The translations under genes and the position numbers were made by a program. From B73-G16 sp964448445 (lineage in GTDB: Bacteria; Desulfobacterota; B13-G15): a stretch of DNA of 18,463 nucleotides. The notes under the pieces were generated by a model, which did no database searches, was not told the origin of the DNA, and saw only the letters and a list, made by a program, of their open reading frames with translations. Below are positions 1 to 7,830 of the stretch, piece after piece (positions within the stretch are counted from its first letter, which is position 1; the number at the start of each line of letters is the position of its first letter). The stretch spans positions 1 to 18,463 of the forward strand of contig CAYVAU010000028.1 in NCBI GenBank assembly GCA_964448445.1. The letters are read 5' to 3'.

Positions 1-16
1 GAGCCCCGACACAACG

Positions 17-45
17 TTGACATTCAAGGAACAACTTGCTAATAT
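17..45 (+). promoter_or_regulatory. sigma70-type promoter of the bamB-like operon
   Basis: A perfect -35 box TTGACA at 17-22 is followed after 17 nt by a -10 box TAATAT at 40-45 (5 of 6 to TATAAT), with TG two bases upstream (extended -10, TGC at 37-39). The predicted start of transcription is near 52, giving a leader of about 50 nt before the first gene. The region is visibly A/T-richer than the genes. It is the best promoter match in the window and no terminator lies between it and 11891, so it probably drives the whole first operon. Confidence 0.75.
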
Positions 46-49
46 CAGC

Positions 50-67
50 ATGTGTGATTCTTCACAA
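50..67. promoter_or_regulatory. candidate Rex-like operator overlapping the transcription start
   Basis: The 18 bases here match the redox-repressor Rex consensus TTGTGAA-N4-TTCACAA at 11 of 14 defined positions. The right half TTCACAA is perfect and the left half is weak (ATGTGTG), so the core is TGTG-N8-CACA with correct spacing. The position, over the predicted start point of the promoter at 17-45, suits a repressor. A second site of similar quality lies before the hydrogenase genes at 7801-7818. Rex senses the NADH/NAD+ ratio in many anaerobes. The assignment rests on pattern only. Confidence 0.3.
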
Positions 68-102
68 AGTTTTTAAAACGGCAAAGAACGGAGGGTTTTA
101 TT

Positions 103-2067
103 ATGAGATACGCTGAAAGGGGATGTAGTTTGGAGGTGGATCTTTCCACCGGCAACGTGGAGAGGGTGGAGACCCCCTCCAGTTGGACTGAGCTTTATCT
201 GGGAGGGTTGGGGACTAATGCCAAGATCCTTTGGGATCGGGTTCCTCCCGAGGTGGGTCCTTTTTCCCCGGATAATGTGCTCATTTTTAGTGCAGGGTTG
301 CTTGTGGGGACCCCTGCTCCTGGGGCCAACCGCACCATAATCACCTCCATATCGCCCCAGACCCAGTACATGGGCTTTTCGATGCTTGGAGGTCACTGGG
401 CGGCCCAGCTCAAGTTCGCCGGTTATGACCGCATCATCGTTAAGGGCAGGGCCCCCCATTTGGTCTACCTGTGGGTTCACGATGACAAGGTCGAGATCCG
501 CGACGCTAGGCACCTTCAGGGCAAGAGCACCTATGAGACCATGGAGCTGATAAGGCAGGAGTTGAATGAACCCACGGCCGAGATCCTCGCCATAGGTCTG
601 GCTGGTGAGAACCGGGTTTACTTTTCTTCCATCGAAACTTACCGGGGGAGCGCGAGCCGTTTGGGCCTTGGGGCCGTGATGGGTGATAAGAATCTCAAGG
701 CGGTGGCGGTCAAGGGGTCCAAGCCCATCCACCTGGCCAAGCCCGAGCCTTTCATTGAGGAGTGCCATAAGGTCATCGACTACATCGTGTTCAGGCTCAA
801 CAATCCGATAAAGGGGGTGCCCCCCATCCTGGCTTATATCGGTTCTCCTCAAGAGATGAAGATCTTCGATGAGCAGTGGCATTTGGAGAACTTCGCCTGG
901 GGACATGCCCGTCACAGGAGGAAGGGCATATGGACGAAGGAGGTCGAGGAGAGGTTTGCCGAGACCCAGAGGAAGGCCATAAAGAAATTTGTGGGGTGTT
1001 TCAACTGTCCTGTGGGCTGTGCGGCCGTTTTGGTGCTCCCTGGTACCCCCAATTACATAATGAAGTGCTATTCAAAGCTCACCTACCTCATGGCGGCCAT
1101 GGTGGACGATCTGGAATTCGGCTTGAAGATCGCCGCCAGGGCCCAGTATTACGGGGTTGACGGTTTCACCACGCCCCAGGTCATGGCCTTTGCTGTGGAG
1201 CTTTACGAAAACGGGATCCTGACCGATCAGGACATGCCCGGCTTTCCGAAGGATCCCCAGGAGAGGTTTTTCTGGCTGCTTGATCGAATCGTAAGGCGTG
1301 AGGGGATCGGCGATGTCCTGGCAAAGGGGGTCTACTGGGCTGCCCGGGAGATAGGCCGTGGTGCGGAGGCCTTCGATCACAATACCACCAAAAAACACGA
1401 GCAGATGACCATCAAGCTCGGGATGCTCAATCCCATCTACTTCCTCATGTATGCCACTGGTGAAAAGGGCAACATTACCCAGATAGAGGGGCAGATCCCC
1501 CAGGCCCCCCTGCCCAAGGACTATCGAGAGGAGTTCGTGAGGGACTGGATACAGGTCCCCACGGGGAAGGAGGAGCGCTTCAAGCAATTTATCCTGGAGT
1601 GGGGAGAGGAGGGGAAGGTCTTTCCATATTATCCTCCCCCCGATCTCTGTTGTGAGCTCGTGGAATGGCAGGAGATAATGCATTACATAGATGACTGTAC
1701 CGGTATTTGTGCTGGCCTTTCCTCCTTTCCCTTGAAGCCCCCTTATCACATCCACAACCTCCCGTCGTTCATCTCCTATGCCACTGGGATCGAGATGGGA
1801 GAAGAAGAACTTTGGGAGGCTGCCACAAGGGTCAGAAACCTCGTGAGGGCCAATAACATCAGGAGGGGCCTGAGGCGGGCTGAGGAGAAGCCCCCTGAGG
1901 ATCACTGGAAGAAGCGCTTCCCCGAGTACGAGCAGGAGCTCCTCACAACCTACTACCGCTACAGAGGATGGAACGACGAAGGGATCCCCACAGGGGAGAC
2001 CCTGAAGAAACTCAAACTCGATTTCGTCTATGAGGACTTTATCAAAAGGGGAATTTTGGAAGGATGA
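103..2067 (+). CDS. bamB: BamB-like tungsten enzyme, AOR family (class II benzoyl-CoA reductase active-site subunit)
   Basis: This 654-residue protein belongs to the aldehyde:ferredoxin oxidoreductase family of tungsten-pterin enzymes and is about the length of Geobacter BamB. BamB reduces the aromatic ring of benzoyl-CoA to a cyclic dienoyl-CoA without ATP. Visible features are the pterin-binding stretch at about 182-200 (GAVMGDKNLKAV), cluster cysteines C299, C302 and C306 (CxxCxxxC), and C532/C536 as candidates for the fourth ligand. The residues I recall as key in the BamB structure fall at the same numbers: E251, E257, H260 and the tungsten ligand C322. Long stretches (for example 444-470 and 536-553) also read as BamB rather than generic AOR. 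GGAGGG at 90-95 lies 7 nt before the ATG. There is no signal peptide, so it is cytosolic. A different cyclic or aromatic acyl-CoA substrate is possible; family assignment is firm, substrate is not. Confidence 0.88.
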   Translation: MRYAERGCSLEVDLSTGNVERVETPSSWTELYLGGLGTNAKILWDRVPPEVGPFSPDNVLIFSAGLLVGTPAPGANRTIITSISPQTQYMGFSMLGGHWAAQLKFAGYDRIIVKGRAPHLVYLWVHDDKVEIRDARHLQGKSTYETMELIRQELNEPTAEILAIGLAGENRVYFSSIETYRGSASRLGLGAVMGDKNLKAVAVKGSKPIHLAKPEPFIEECHKVIDYIVFRLNNPIKGVPPILAYIGSPQEMKIFDEQWHLENFAWGHARHRRKGIWTKEVEERFAETQRKAIKKFVGCFNCPVGCAAVLVLPGTPNYIMKCYSKLTYLMAAMVDDLEFGLKIAARAQYYGVDGFTTPQVMAFAVELYENGILTDQDMPGFPKDPQERFFWLLDRIVRREGIGDVLAKGVYWAAREIGRGAEAFDHNTTKKHEQMTIKLGMLNPIYFLMYATGEKGNITQIEGQIPQAPLPKDYREEFVRDWIQVPTGKEERFKQFILEWGEEGKVFPYYPPPDLCCELVEWQEIMHYIDDCTGICAGLSSFPLKPPYHIHNLPSFISYATGIEMGEEELWEAATRVRNLVRANNIRRGLRRAEEKPPEDHWKKRFPEYEQELLTTYYRYRGWNDEGIPTGETLKKLKLDFVYEDFIKRGILEG

Positions 2068-2070
2068 GCC

Positions 2071-2640
2071 ATGAAGAAGAGGGTAAAGATCTTAAAGGTG
2101 GATTTAGACAAATGTGTAGGATGTAAAGCCTGTGAGGTTATCTGTTCTGCTTTTCACGCGCAGCCGCGCTATAGCTGGAATACCCCTGACGCTTCTAGGA
2201 TCCGGGTCTTCAGGGACGAACTCCAAGGGGTCTTTGTTCCCGTGAAGGGCAGCTTCTATACCAAGGCGGAGTGTCCCGGCAGAGTCCTGTACATCCAGAA
2301 TGAGCTCCCTCAGAGCGGGTACAGGCCGGAGAGGTGGGTCATCTGCAGTTTCTGTGGTGCGGCCTGCCCTGCACGGGATCTCTTCAAGGAACCGGGCACG
2401 GGCCTGCCCCTTAAGTGCGACATGTGCGAAAGCGACCCGCCCCTGGAAGAACCCGTCTGCGTGACCTGGTGCTTCGTCGATGCCCTCACCTATGAGGAGA
2501 TGGAGGTGGAGGCGGAGGAAGAAGAAGAGGTCAAGGAGCTGGATGTGGCCATCGAAAGTCTTGTGGACAGGTACGGATGGGAGCCGCTGCTTGATGCCAT
2601 CTCCAGGCTCTACCTCTCCAAGACCCAGGGGGAGGGATAA
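2071..2640 (+). CDS. bamC: BamC-like polyferredoxin electron-transfer subunit
   Basis: This 189-residue iron-sulfur protein starts 3 nt after the bamB stop, as expected for the small partner that forms the BamBC core and passes electrons to the tungsten subunit's cluster. A classical CxxCxxCxxxC motif lies at C15, C18, C21, C25. A second cysteine-rich region holds C92, C95, C99, C116, C119, C130 and C134, which together with the first could bind about three [4Fe-4S] clusters, like DMSO-reductase-type FeS subunits. A very acidic stretch at about 143-156 (mostly Glu) precedes the C-terminal helix and may be a docking surface. No membrane segment or signal peptide is seen. The bamC name rests on family features and the position between bamB and the HdrD-like gene. 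Confidence 0.8.
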   Translation: MKKRVKILKVDLDKCVGCKACEVICSAFHAQPRYSWNTPDASRIRVFRDELQGVFVPVKGSFYTKAECPGRVLYIQNELPQSGYRPERWVICSFCGAACPARDLFKEPGTGLPLKCDMCESDPPLEEPVCVTWCFVDALTYEEMEVEAEEEEEVKELDVAIESLVDRYGWEPLLDAISRLYLSKTQGEG

Positions 2641-2642
2641 AG

Positions 2643-3791
2643 TTGGAGGCGCTCACGCCCTATAGGGAAATTGTTGAGGAAATAAAGGCCAAGGGCAGTG
2701 ACACCTTCAAGCTCTGTTACCAGTGCGGCCTCTGCGATGCGGTCTGTCCTTGGAACGAGTTCACGACCTTCAGCATGAGGAGGCTCTTGAGGGAGTCGGC
2801 TTTTGGCTTCGTCCAGATCGAAAAGGAGACTATATGGAGGTGCACCACCTGTGGGCGTTGTTGGAAGTGGTGCCCGCGGGGAGTGGACCAGATCGGGATG
2901 AACGTGGCCCTGAGGAGGCTCGCCACCGAGTATGGTGTCCTGCCCCAGGCGGTCAAACCAGTCAGAACGGCCATAGGCTCCATCACCTCCCAGGGCAATC
3001 CCCTGAGGGAGGACAGGGCGGCCAGGGCCAGGTGGTCCGAAGGCTTGGGGGTGAAGACCTTCGAACCGGGCACCGATTACCTTTACTTCCCCTGCTGTTA
3101 CACCTGTTACGACCAGAGGCTCATGAAGGTCTCCAGGGCCACTGTTAAGGTCCTTGACCATATTGGACTCGATTTCGGGATACTGGGAGAGGAAGTGAAC
3201 TGCTGCGGCGAGAGCGTGAGAAAGATAGGGGAAGAGGAGGTGTACAGGGGGCTCGTCAAAGGGAACCTCAAGGCCTTCGTGGACGCGGAGGTGAAGAGGG
3301 TGATCGTCTCCTCCCCCCACTGCTACTACACCATGAAGAACGAATATCCCGACTTCGGCCTCCACATCCCCGTGCTTAGCATAGTGGAGGTCCTCTACCA
3401 GGCCTTGAAGGAGGGAAGGCTTCGCCCGAAGAAACCCTATCCCAAGAAGGTGATCTACCACGACCCTTGCTACCTCGGACGGCACAGCGGCCTTTATGAC
3501 GAGCCCCGGGAGTTGCTGCGGGCGGTCCCCGGCCTCGAACTCCTGGAATTCGACAGGGCAAAGGGGGATAGCCTCTGCTGCGGGATGGGAGGGGGACGGA
3601 TCTGGATGGAGACACCCAAGGAGGAGAGGTTCTCCAACCGGAAGCTTGAGGAGGCGGTGGCCAAGGGAGCAGAGGTCCTGGCTACGGCCTGCCCCTATTG
3701 CATCACTGCCTTCGAGGACAGCAGGGCTGTTCTCGGCTTGGAGGGGATAGAAGTTAGGGACATAACGGAGATTTTGGCTGAGACTTTATAG
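2643..3791 (+). CDS. bamD: BamD-like HdrD/CCG-domain iron-sulfur protein
   Basis: This 382-residue protein has the heterodisulfide reductase HdrD (HdrC-HdrB fusion) layout. Two [4Fe-4S] motifs lie at C25/C28/C31/C35 and C67/C70/C73/C77. Two cysteine-rich CCG modules follow: module 1 with C151, C152, C155, C187 and C188, module 2 with C276, C312, C313, C350 and C353. Such modules bind the non-cubane [4Fe-4S] clusters of HdrB. In the Bam complex this subunit is thought to carry electrons between the HdrA-like flavoprotein and BamBC. The start is a TTG at 2643 with GGGAGGG about 6 nt upstream, 2 nt after the bamC stop; no better ATG precedes the first cluster motif. Without its neighbours it would be called a generic HdrD-like or glycolate-oxidase-like FeS protein. 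Confidence 0.82.
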   Translation: MEALTPYREIVEEIKAKGSDTFKLCYQCGLCDAVCPWNEFTTFSMRRLLRESAFGFVQIEKETIWRCTTCGRCWKWCPRGVDQIGMNVALRRLATEYGVLPQAVKPVRTAIGSITSQGNPLREDRAARARWSEGLGVKTFEPGTDYLYFPCCYTCYDQRLMKVSRATVKVLDHIGLDFGILGEEVNCCGESVRKIGEEEVYRGLVKGNLKAFVDAEVKRVIVSSPHCYYTMKNEYPDFGLHIPVLSIVEVLYQALKEGRLRPKKPYPKKVIYHDPCYLGRHSGLYDEPRELLRAVPGLELLEFDRAKGDSLCCGMGGGRIWMETPKEERFSNRKLEEAVAKGAEVLATACPYCITAFEDSRAVLGLEGIEVRDITEILAETL

Positions 3792-3803
3792 GAGGAGGTG
3801 CCC

Positions 3804-6800
3804 ATGGAGAGGCAAAGCCTCCTGTGGTTCTTCCGCAGGTATCAACATTACGATGTCCTGGTTGCCGGAGGAGGAATAAGCGGTGTACAGGCTGCCCTGG
3901 ACCTTGCCAACGCCGGCTTCAAGGTCCTGATGGTCGATAGGAGGCCTTCCATCGGCGGACATATGGCTCAACTCGACAAGACCTTTCCCACCCTGGACTG
4001 TTCCATCTGAATACTGTCGCCCAAGCTGGTCGAGGTCGACCGGCACCCAAATATAAAGGTCATGAGTTATACGGAGATCGAGGGGATAGAGGGTGAGGAG
4101 GGGAACTTCACCGTAAGGCTCCTCAGGAAGCCCCGATATGTGCTCGAGCATAGGTGTACGGGATGCAGAAACTGCGTGGATCACTGTCCCGTCGAGATCC
4201 CGGATGTGTTCAACCAGAAGCTTTCCAAGGAGAAGGCGATCCATATCTACTTCTCCCAAGCCATTCCCCTGATCTGTTACATCGATCCCGAATACTGCCT
4301 CTATTTGAAGGAGGGCAAATGTGGGATCTGTGCCGACATTTGCAGAAACAGCGCCATCGATTTCGGCCAGGTCCCCCAGAGGGAGGAAGTAAAGGTTGGG
4401 GCAGTAGTGCTGTCCATGGGCTTTGAACCCTATGATCCCTCCGTAAGGCCCGAATGGGGGTATAAGAGGCTTGCCAATGTGATCTCGAGCATGGATTTTG
4501 AGAGGATCACCTCTTCTACAGGGCCCTACTCCGGGGAGATCCTGAGGCCTTCCGATCTCAAGCGCCCCCATAAGGTCGCCTGGATCCAGTGTGTGGGGTC
4601 GAGGCAGGTTTACGAGGGAAGCAAGTCTTACTGCTCGGCGGTCTGTTGCACTTACACCCAGAAACAGGTGATCCTCATGAAGATCCACAATCCTGAGGCC
4701 GAGTGCGTGGTCTTTCACAATGATATCCGCGCCTTCTCAAAGGGCTTCGAGCGGTTTTTCGAACGAACCGAATCCCTGCCGGGGGTGAGGTTCATCAGGG
4801 CCTATCCTCAGGTGGTCGGTGAGGACCCGGTGAGCAAGAATGTGATCCTCCGCTATGTCACCCCTGAGGGAAAGCTGGTGGAGGAGGATTTCGATTTGGT
4901 GGTTCTTTCCGTTGGGCTGCTGCCCCCTTCGGGGATCGACAAAGTGGCATCTGAGCTTGGCATCGAGTTAAATGAGCACGGCTTCTGCAAGACCAATCCC
5001 TTCGATTTCATCGAGGCGACAAAACCGGGGGTGTTTGTCAGCGGCAGTTTCATAGCCCCCAGCGATATCCCTGAGGCGGTCTATACGGCAAGTGGTGCCG
5101 CTTCCAAGTGCGGCAGGCTCCTCGGCTACAGGCGGAACAAGCTCATTGTGCCCAAGCAATATCCTCCCGAGAGGGAGGTGGTCGAGGAGGAACCCCGGGT
5201 GGGGGTGTTTGTATGCCATTGTGGTGCCAACATCGGGAAGGTGGTCAATGTCCCCTCGCTGGTGGAGGAGGCCCTAAAACTTCCCTACGTGGTCCATGCT
5301 GAGGAGAATCTCTTCTGGTGTTCCACATCCGGCACAAAGAGGATAATGGAGGTGGTGAAGGAGAAGGGCTTAAACAGGGTGGTGGTTGCCGCCTGTACCC
5401 CCAAGACCCATGAGCCGACCTTCATGGACTCCATAAGGATGGGTGGGATAAACATGTACCTTGTGGATATGGCCAACATCCGCGAGCACTGCACCTGGGT
5501 CCATCCCCTGGAAAGGGAAGCGGCTTATGAGAAAGCAAAGGAGCTCATCAAGATGTCCCTGGCAAGGGCACTGCTGCTTGAACCTTTAGAGCTTTACGAG
5601 ATTCCCATCGACAAGAGGGCCCTGGTGGTGGGGGGAGGGGTTTCGGGGATGACCTGTGCGCTGGACCTTGCCGAACAGGGCCATGAGGTCTGGCTCGTGG
5701 AGAAGGAACGGGAACTCGGCGGGATGGCGCGGAGGATTCACTGGACTCTTGAAGGGGAAGACGTACAGGGCTTCCTCAGGGATCTGATCAACAGGGTCTA
5801 TAGACACCCCTTGATCCACGTGCTCACCGAGGCGAAGATCATTGAAACCAGCGGTTATCTGGGGAACTTCGTAACCAAGGTACAATCCAGGGGTACCGTT
5901 TACGAAATCAAGCACGGGGTGACAATACTAGCCACAGGCGCCGTGGAGTATAGGCCCACCGAGTACCTTTATGGCAAGGACCCGAGGGTGGTGACGGCAT
6001 TGGAGTTTGAGGAACTCCTGGCCAAGAGGGATCAAAAGGTACTGGAGGCCGAAAACGTGGTAATGATTCAATGCGTCGGCTCAAGAAGCAAGGAGCGCAA
6101 TTATTGCTCGCGCATCTGCTGCGGCGAGACCATGAAAAATGCCCTGAAGCTCAAGGAGCTCAATCCCGACTGCAATATTTATGTGCTTTACAGGGACATG
6201 AGGACCTACGGGTTCAAGGAAGATCTTTACAAGAAGGCCGCAGATCTGGGAGTGGTGTTCATCCGCTTTGAGCCGGAACAGCAGCCCGTGGTAGAACAGG
6301 TGCAAGGGGCCGGGGAGAAGGGCCTGCGGGTCAAGGTGCGGGATCACATCTTGGGCGAGGAGGTGGAGATAGGGGCCGATTTGGTGGTGCTTGCGGCAGG
6401 GGTTGTGCCGGCTCCCGATAACCAGGAGCTCTCCGAACAGTTCAAGGTTCCCTTGGATGAAGATGGTTTCTTCAAAGAGGCTCACGTGAAGCTCAGGCCC
6501 GTGGATTTCGGAACCGAAGGTATCTTTCTATGTGGCATGGCCCATTACCCGAAATACATCCAGGAAGCGATAGCCCAGGCCCACGGAGCTTCCGGCCGCG
6601 CCATGACCATCCTGAGCAAGGAAAAGGAGGTCTCCTCGGGGATTGTCTGCTTTGTAGATGAAGGAAGGTGTATGGGATGCGGGGCCTGTGCGGAGGTTTG
6701 CACCTATGGTGCCATCTTGATGGAAGAGACAAAGAGGGGTAAAAAACCTAAGGTCATCCCGGTGCTTTGCAAAGGCTGTGGTTTGTGTAATTCGGAATGT

Positions 6801-6941
6801 CCCACCGGGGCTATCCAGGTGAAGCACTTCAAGGATGAGCAGATCCTGGCCGAGATAGACGTCCTAATGGCTTCGGACGAGGAATTGAAGGATATAATCG
6901 ACAAGAAAATCAAACAAAACAAAGGAGCAAAGGCGGCATAG
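3804..6941 (+). CDS. bamE: BamE/HdrA-like double flavoprotein, predicted selenoprotein (UGA = Sec69)
   Basis: The reading frame runs through an in-frame TGA at 4008-4010 and gives 1045 residues. The TGA replaces the second Cys of the HdrA motif DCxxC-ILSPK (here D65, C66, Sec69), and translation resumes in the same frame with the conserved ILSPK, so this is recoding, not a break. The N-terminal module has an FAD-binding GGGISG (22-27) and a two-cluster ferredoxin insert (C118-C128, C165-C180). From about 467 a complete HdrA follows: N-terminal domain with VCHCG, a second FAD site GGGVSG near 606, and a C-terminal 2x[4Fe-4S] ferredoxin (C956-C966, C989-C999). HdrA is the flavin-based bifurcating subunit of heterodisulfide reductases; BamE is its Bam counterpart. 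The ATG at 3804 is chosen over GTG 3798 because GGAGGAGG (3791-3798) abuts the GTG and lies 5 nt before the ATG. Confidence 0.88.
4008..4010 (+). other. UGA selenocysteine codon (Sec69 of the HdrA-like protein)
   Basis: TGA sits at the position of a conserved cysteine in the HdrA family motif, directly before ILSPK. The downstream frame is unchanged and encodes the rest of the protein without further stops to 6941. HdrA is a known selenoprotein family in some methanogens and bacteria. Confidence 0.85.
4025..4044 (+). promoter_or_regulatory. bacterial SECIS hairpin for the HdrA-like gene
   Basis: Starting 14 nt after the UGA, GCTGGTCG (4025-4032) pairs over 8 bp with CGACCGGC (4037-4044), one pair being a T-G wobble. 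This leaves the loop AGGT (4033-4036). A short stem with a GGU-containing apical loop at this distance is the hallmark of bacterial SECIS elements bound by SelB, and resembles the AGGUCU loop of E. coli fdhF. It lies inside the coding region. Confidence 0.75.
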
Positions 6942-6953
6942 GAGGTATTGAGG

Positions 6954-7751
6954 ATGGAACACAGATCCAAGATACTCGCTTTCCTCTGTCACCACTGAGG
7001 CTATGGTGCGGCGGATATGTCTGGGGTCTCCAGACTACAGTATCCTACGGATTTGAGGATCATTCGCGTGATGTGCACAGGAAGGGTCGACCTCAAGCAC
7101 ATTTTTTACGCCTTTTCCAAAGGAGTTGACGGTGTCTTGATTGTCGGCTGCCGTTTGAACGAATGCAAATTCATAACCGAAGGGAATTATCACGCGTTAA
7201 ATGTGACCCTCCTTTCCAAAAGGATCATGGAGCATATAGGGTTAGATCCCAGGAGGTTGTGGATCGAATTTATGAGTTCTGCAGACGGTGTGCTCTTTGC
7301 CGAAACGGTGAAGAAGATGGTAGAGACGGTGAGGGAACTGGGACCCATTGGCAATGGAGAGGTGAAGGGGAAATTGGAGGAGGTCATGCGCCTCATACCC
7401 TATATAAAGATAGCCACTCGCGAAAAGCTCAGGGTGAAGCTCACCGATCCCTCCAAGTGGGAGGAGCATTTTACGAAGGAAGAAATTGAGGAGCTCTTCA
7501 AGAACGTCCCTTCGTACTGGATTGATCCGGAGGAATGTCGCGCCTGCATGGCCTGTCTCAGACGCTGTCCCGTTGGGGCAATAGATGGCGGGAAGAAACT
7601 CATCCACGTAATTCGTCAAGAGGATTGCATAAAATGCGGGACCTGTGCGGAGGTGTGTCGTTTTGGAGCGGTGAAAAAGCTCGTCGGACAACCAGTTCCG
7701 CCACCCCCTCCCGAGGACATGCGCACTGTAAGGAAGGCAGCCGAAGCTTGA
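6954..7751 (+). CDS. bamF: BamF/MvhD-like [2Fe-2S] protein with ferredoxin domain, predicted selenoprotein (UGA = Sec15)
   Basis: Read through the in-frame TGA at 6996-6998, this gives 265 residues starting 12 nt after the hdrA-like stop, with GGAGG at 6941-6945. The N-terminal domain is MvhD (hydrogenase delta subunit): FLCHH-Sec15-GYGAAD replaces the usual C-x2-C-x-Y-G-A-A-D, followed by RVMCTGR (C41) and GCRLNEC (C66, C71), the conserved [2Fe-2S] ligands. The C-terminus adds a 2x[4Fe-4S] ferredoxin (C195, C198, C201, C205; C225, C228, C231, C235). MvhD links a [NiFe] hydrogenase to HdrA in methanogens, and its homologue VhuD is a known selenoprotein; Geobacter BamF is a selenoprotein of the same family. 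Lying between the HdrA-like gene and a hydrogenase, it probably bridges them. An alternative start at 7017 would lose the first ligands and is rejected. Confidence 0.88.
6996..6998 (+). other. UGA selenocysteine codon (Sec15 of the MvhD/BamF-like protein)
   Basis: TGA occupies the second cysteine position of the N-terminal MvhD motif, after LCHH and before GYGAAD. The preceding 14 codons encode a normal MvhD N-terminus in the same frame as the downstream ORF, with an ATG and an RBS in place. Confidence 0.87.
7013..7045 (+). promoter_or_regulatory. bacterial SECIS hairpin for the MvhD/BamF-like gene
   Basis: An inner stem GTCTGG (7019-7024) pairs with CCAGAC (7030-7035) around the loop GGTCT (7025-7029). 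An outer stem GGATA (7013-7017) pairs with TATCC (7041-7045) across an asymmetric internal loop. The apical loop begins 26 nt after the UGA and closely resembles the AGGUCU loop of the E. coli fdhF SECIS. Confidence 0.75.
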
Positions 7752-7764
7752 AAGGAGCTGAATC

Positions 7765-7792
7765 TTGACAAAGGGAGGGCATGTTTTTTAAA
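7765..7792 (+). promoter_or_regulatory. possible internal promoter before the hydrogenase genes
   Basis: The 79-nt gap 7752-7830 is the largest within the first operon and is A/T-rich. TTGACA at 7765-7770 is a perfect -35; TTTAAA at 7787-7792 (16 nt later) matches only 4 of 6 positions of a -10. No terminator hairpin is seen in the gap, so read-through from upstream is also expected. If real, it would allow hydrogenase expression independent of the bam-like genes. Confidence 0.35.
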
Positions 7793-7800
7793 ACCTAATC

Positions 7801-7818
7801 TTGTGACAAAAATAACAA
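7801..7818. promoter_or_regulatory. candidate Rex-like operator before the hydrogenase genes
   Basis: TTGTGAC-AAAA-ATAACAA matches the Rex consensus TTGTGAA-N4-TTCACAA at 11 of 14 positions, with perfect outer bases TTGT and ACAA. It sits just downstream of the possible promoter at 7765-7792 and 12 nt before the hydrogenase small-subunit ATG, a typical repressor position. The A-rich context raises the chance of coincidence. No rex gene is in the window. Confidence 0.33.
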
Positions 7819-7830
7819 GGAGGCCGTAAG

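Noticed and set aside
51..66. A CRP-type site from the dyad TGTGA-N4-TCACA
   Set aside because: The spacing is 4 instead of 6; the alternative reading TGTG-N8-CACA fits the Rex spacing better, and an activator site over the start point would be unusual.
3798..3803. GTG at 3798 as the HdrA-like start
   Set aside because: It overlaps the Shine-Dalgarno GGAGGAGG itself; the ATG at 3804 has proper spacing.
3798..4010. A short separate protein ending at the TGA, or an authentic frameshift/nonsense pseudogene of hdrA
   Set aside because: The frame after the TGA is the same, resumes with the conserved ILSPK motif, and has a SECIS-type hairpin at the right distance; the rest of the gene is intact.
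7017..7751. An MvhD-like gene starting at the ATG at 7017
   Set aside because: It would lack the N-terminal FLC-x2-C/U ligand motif, has no good RBS, and the upstream 14 codons plus UGA complete the family N-terminus in frame.
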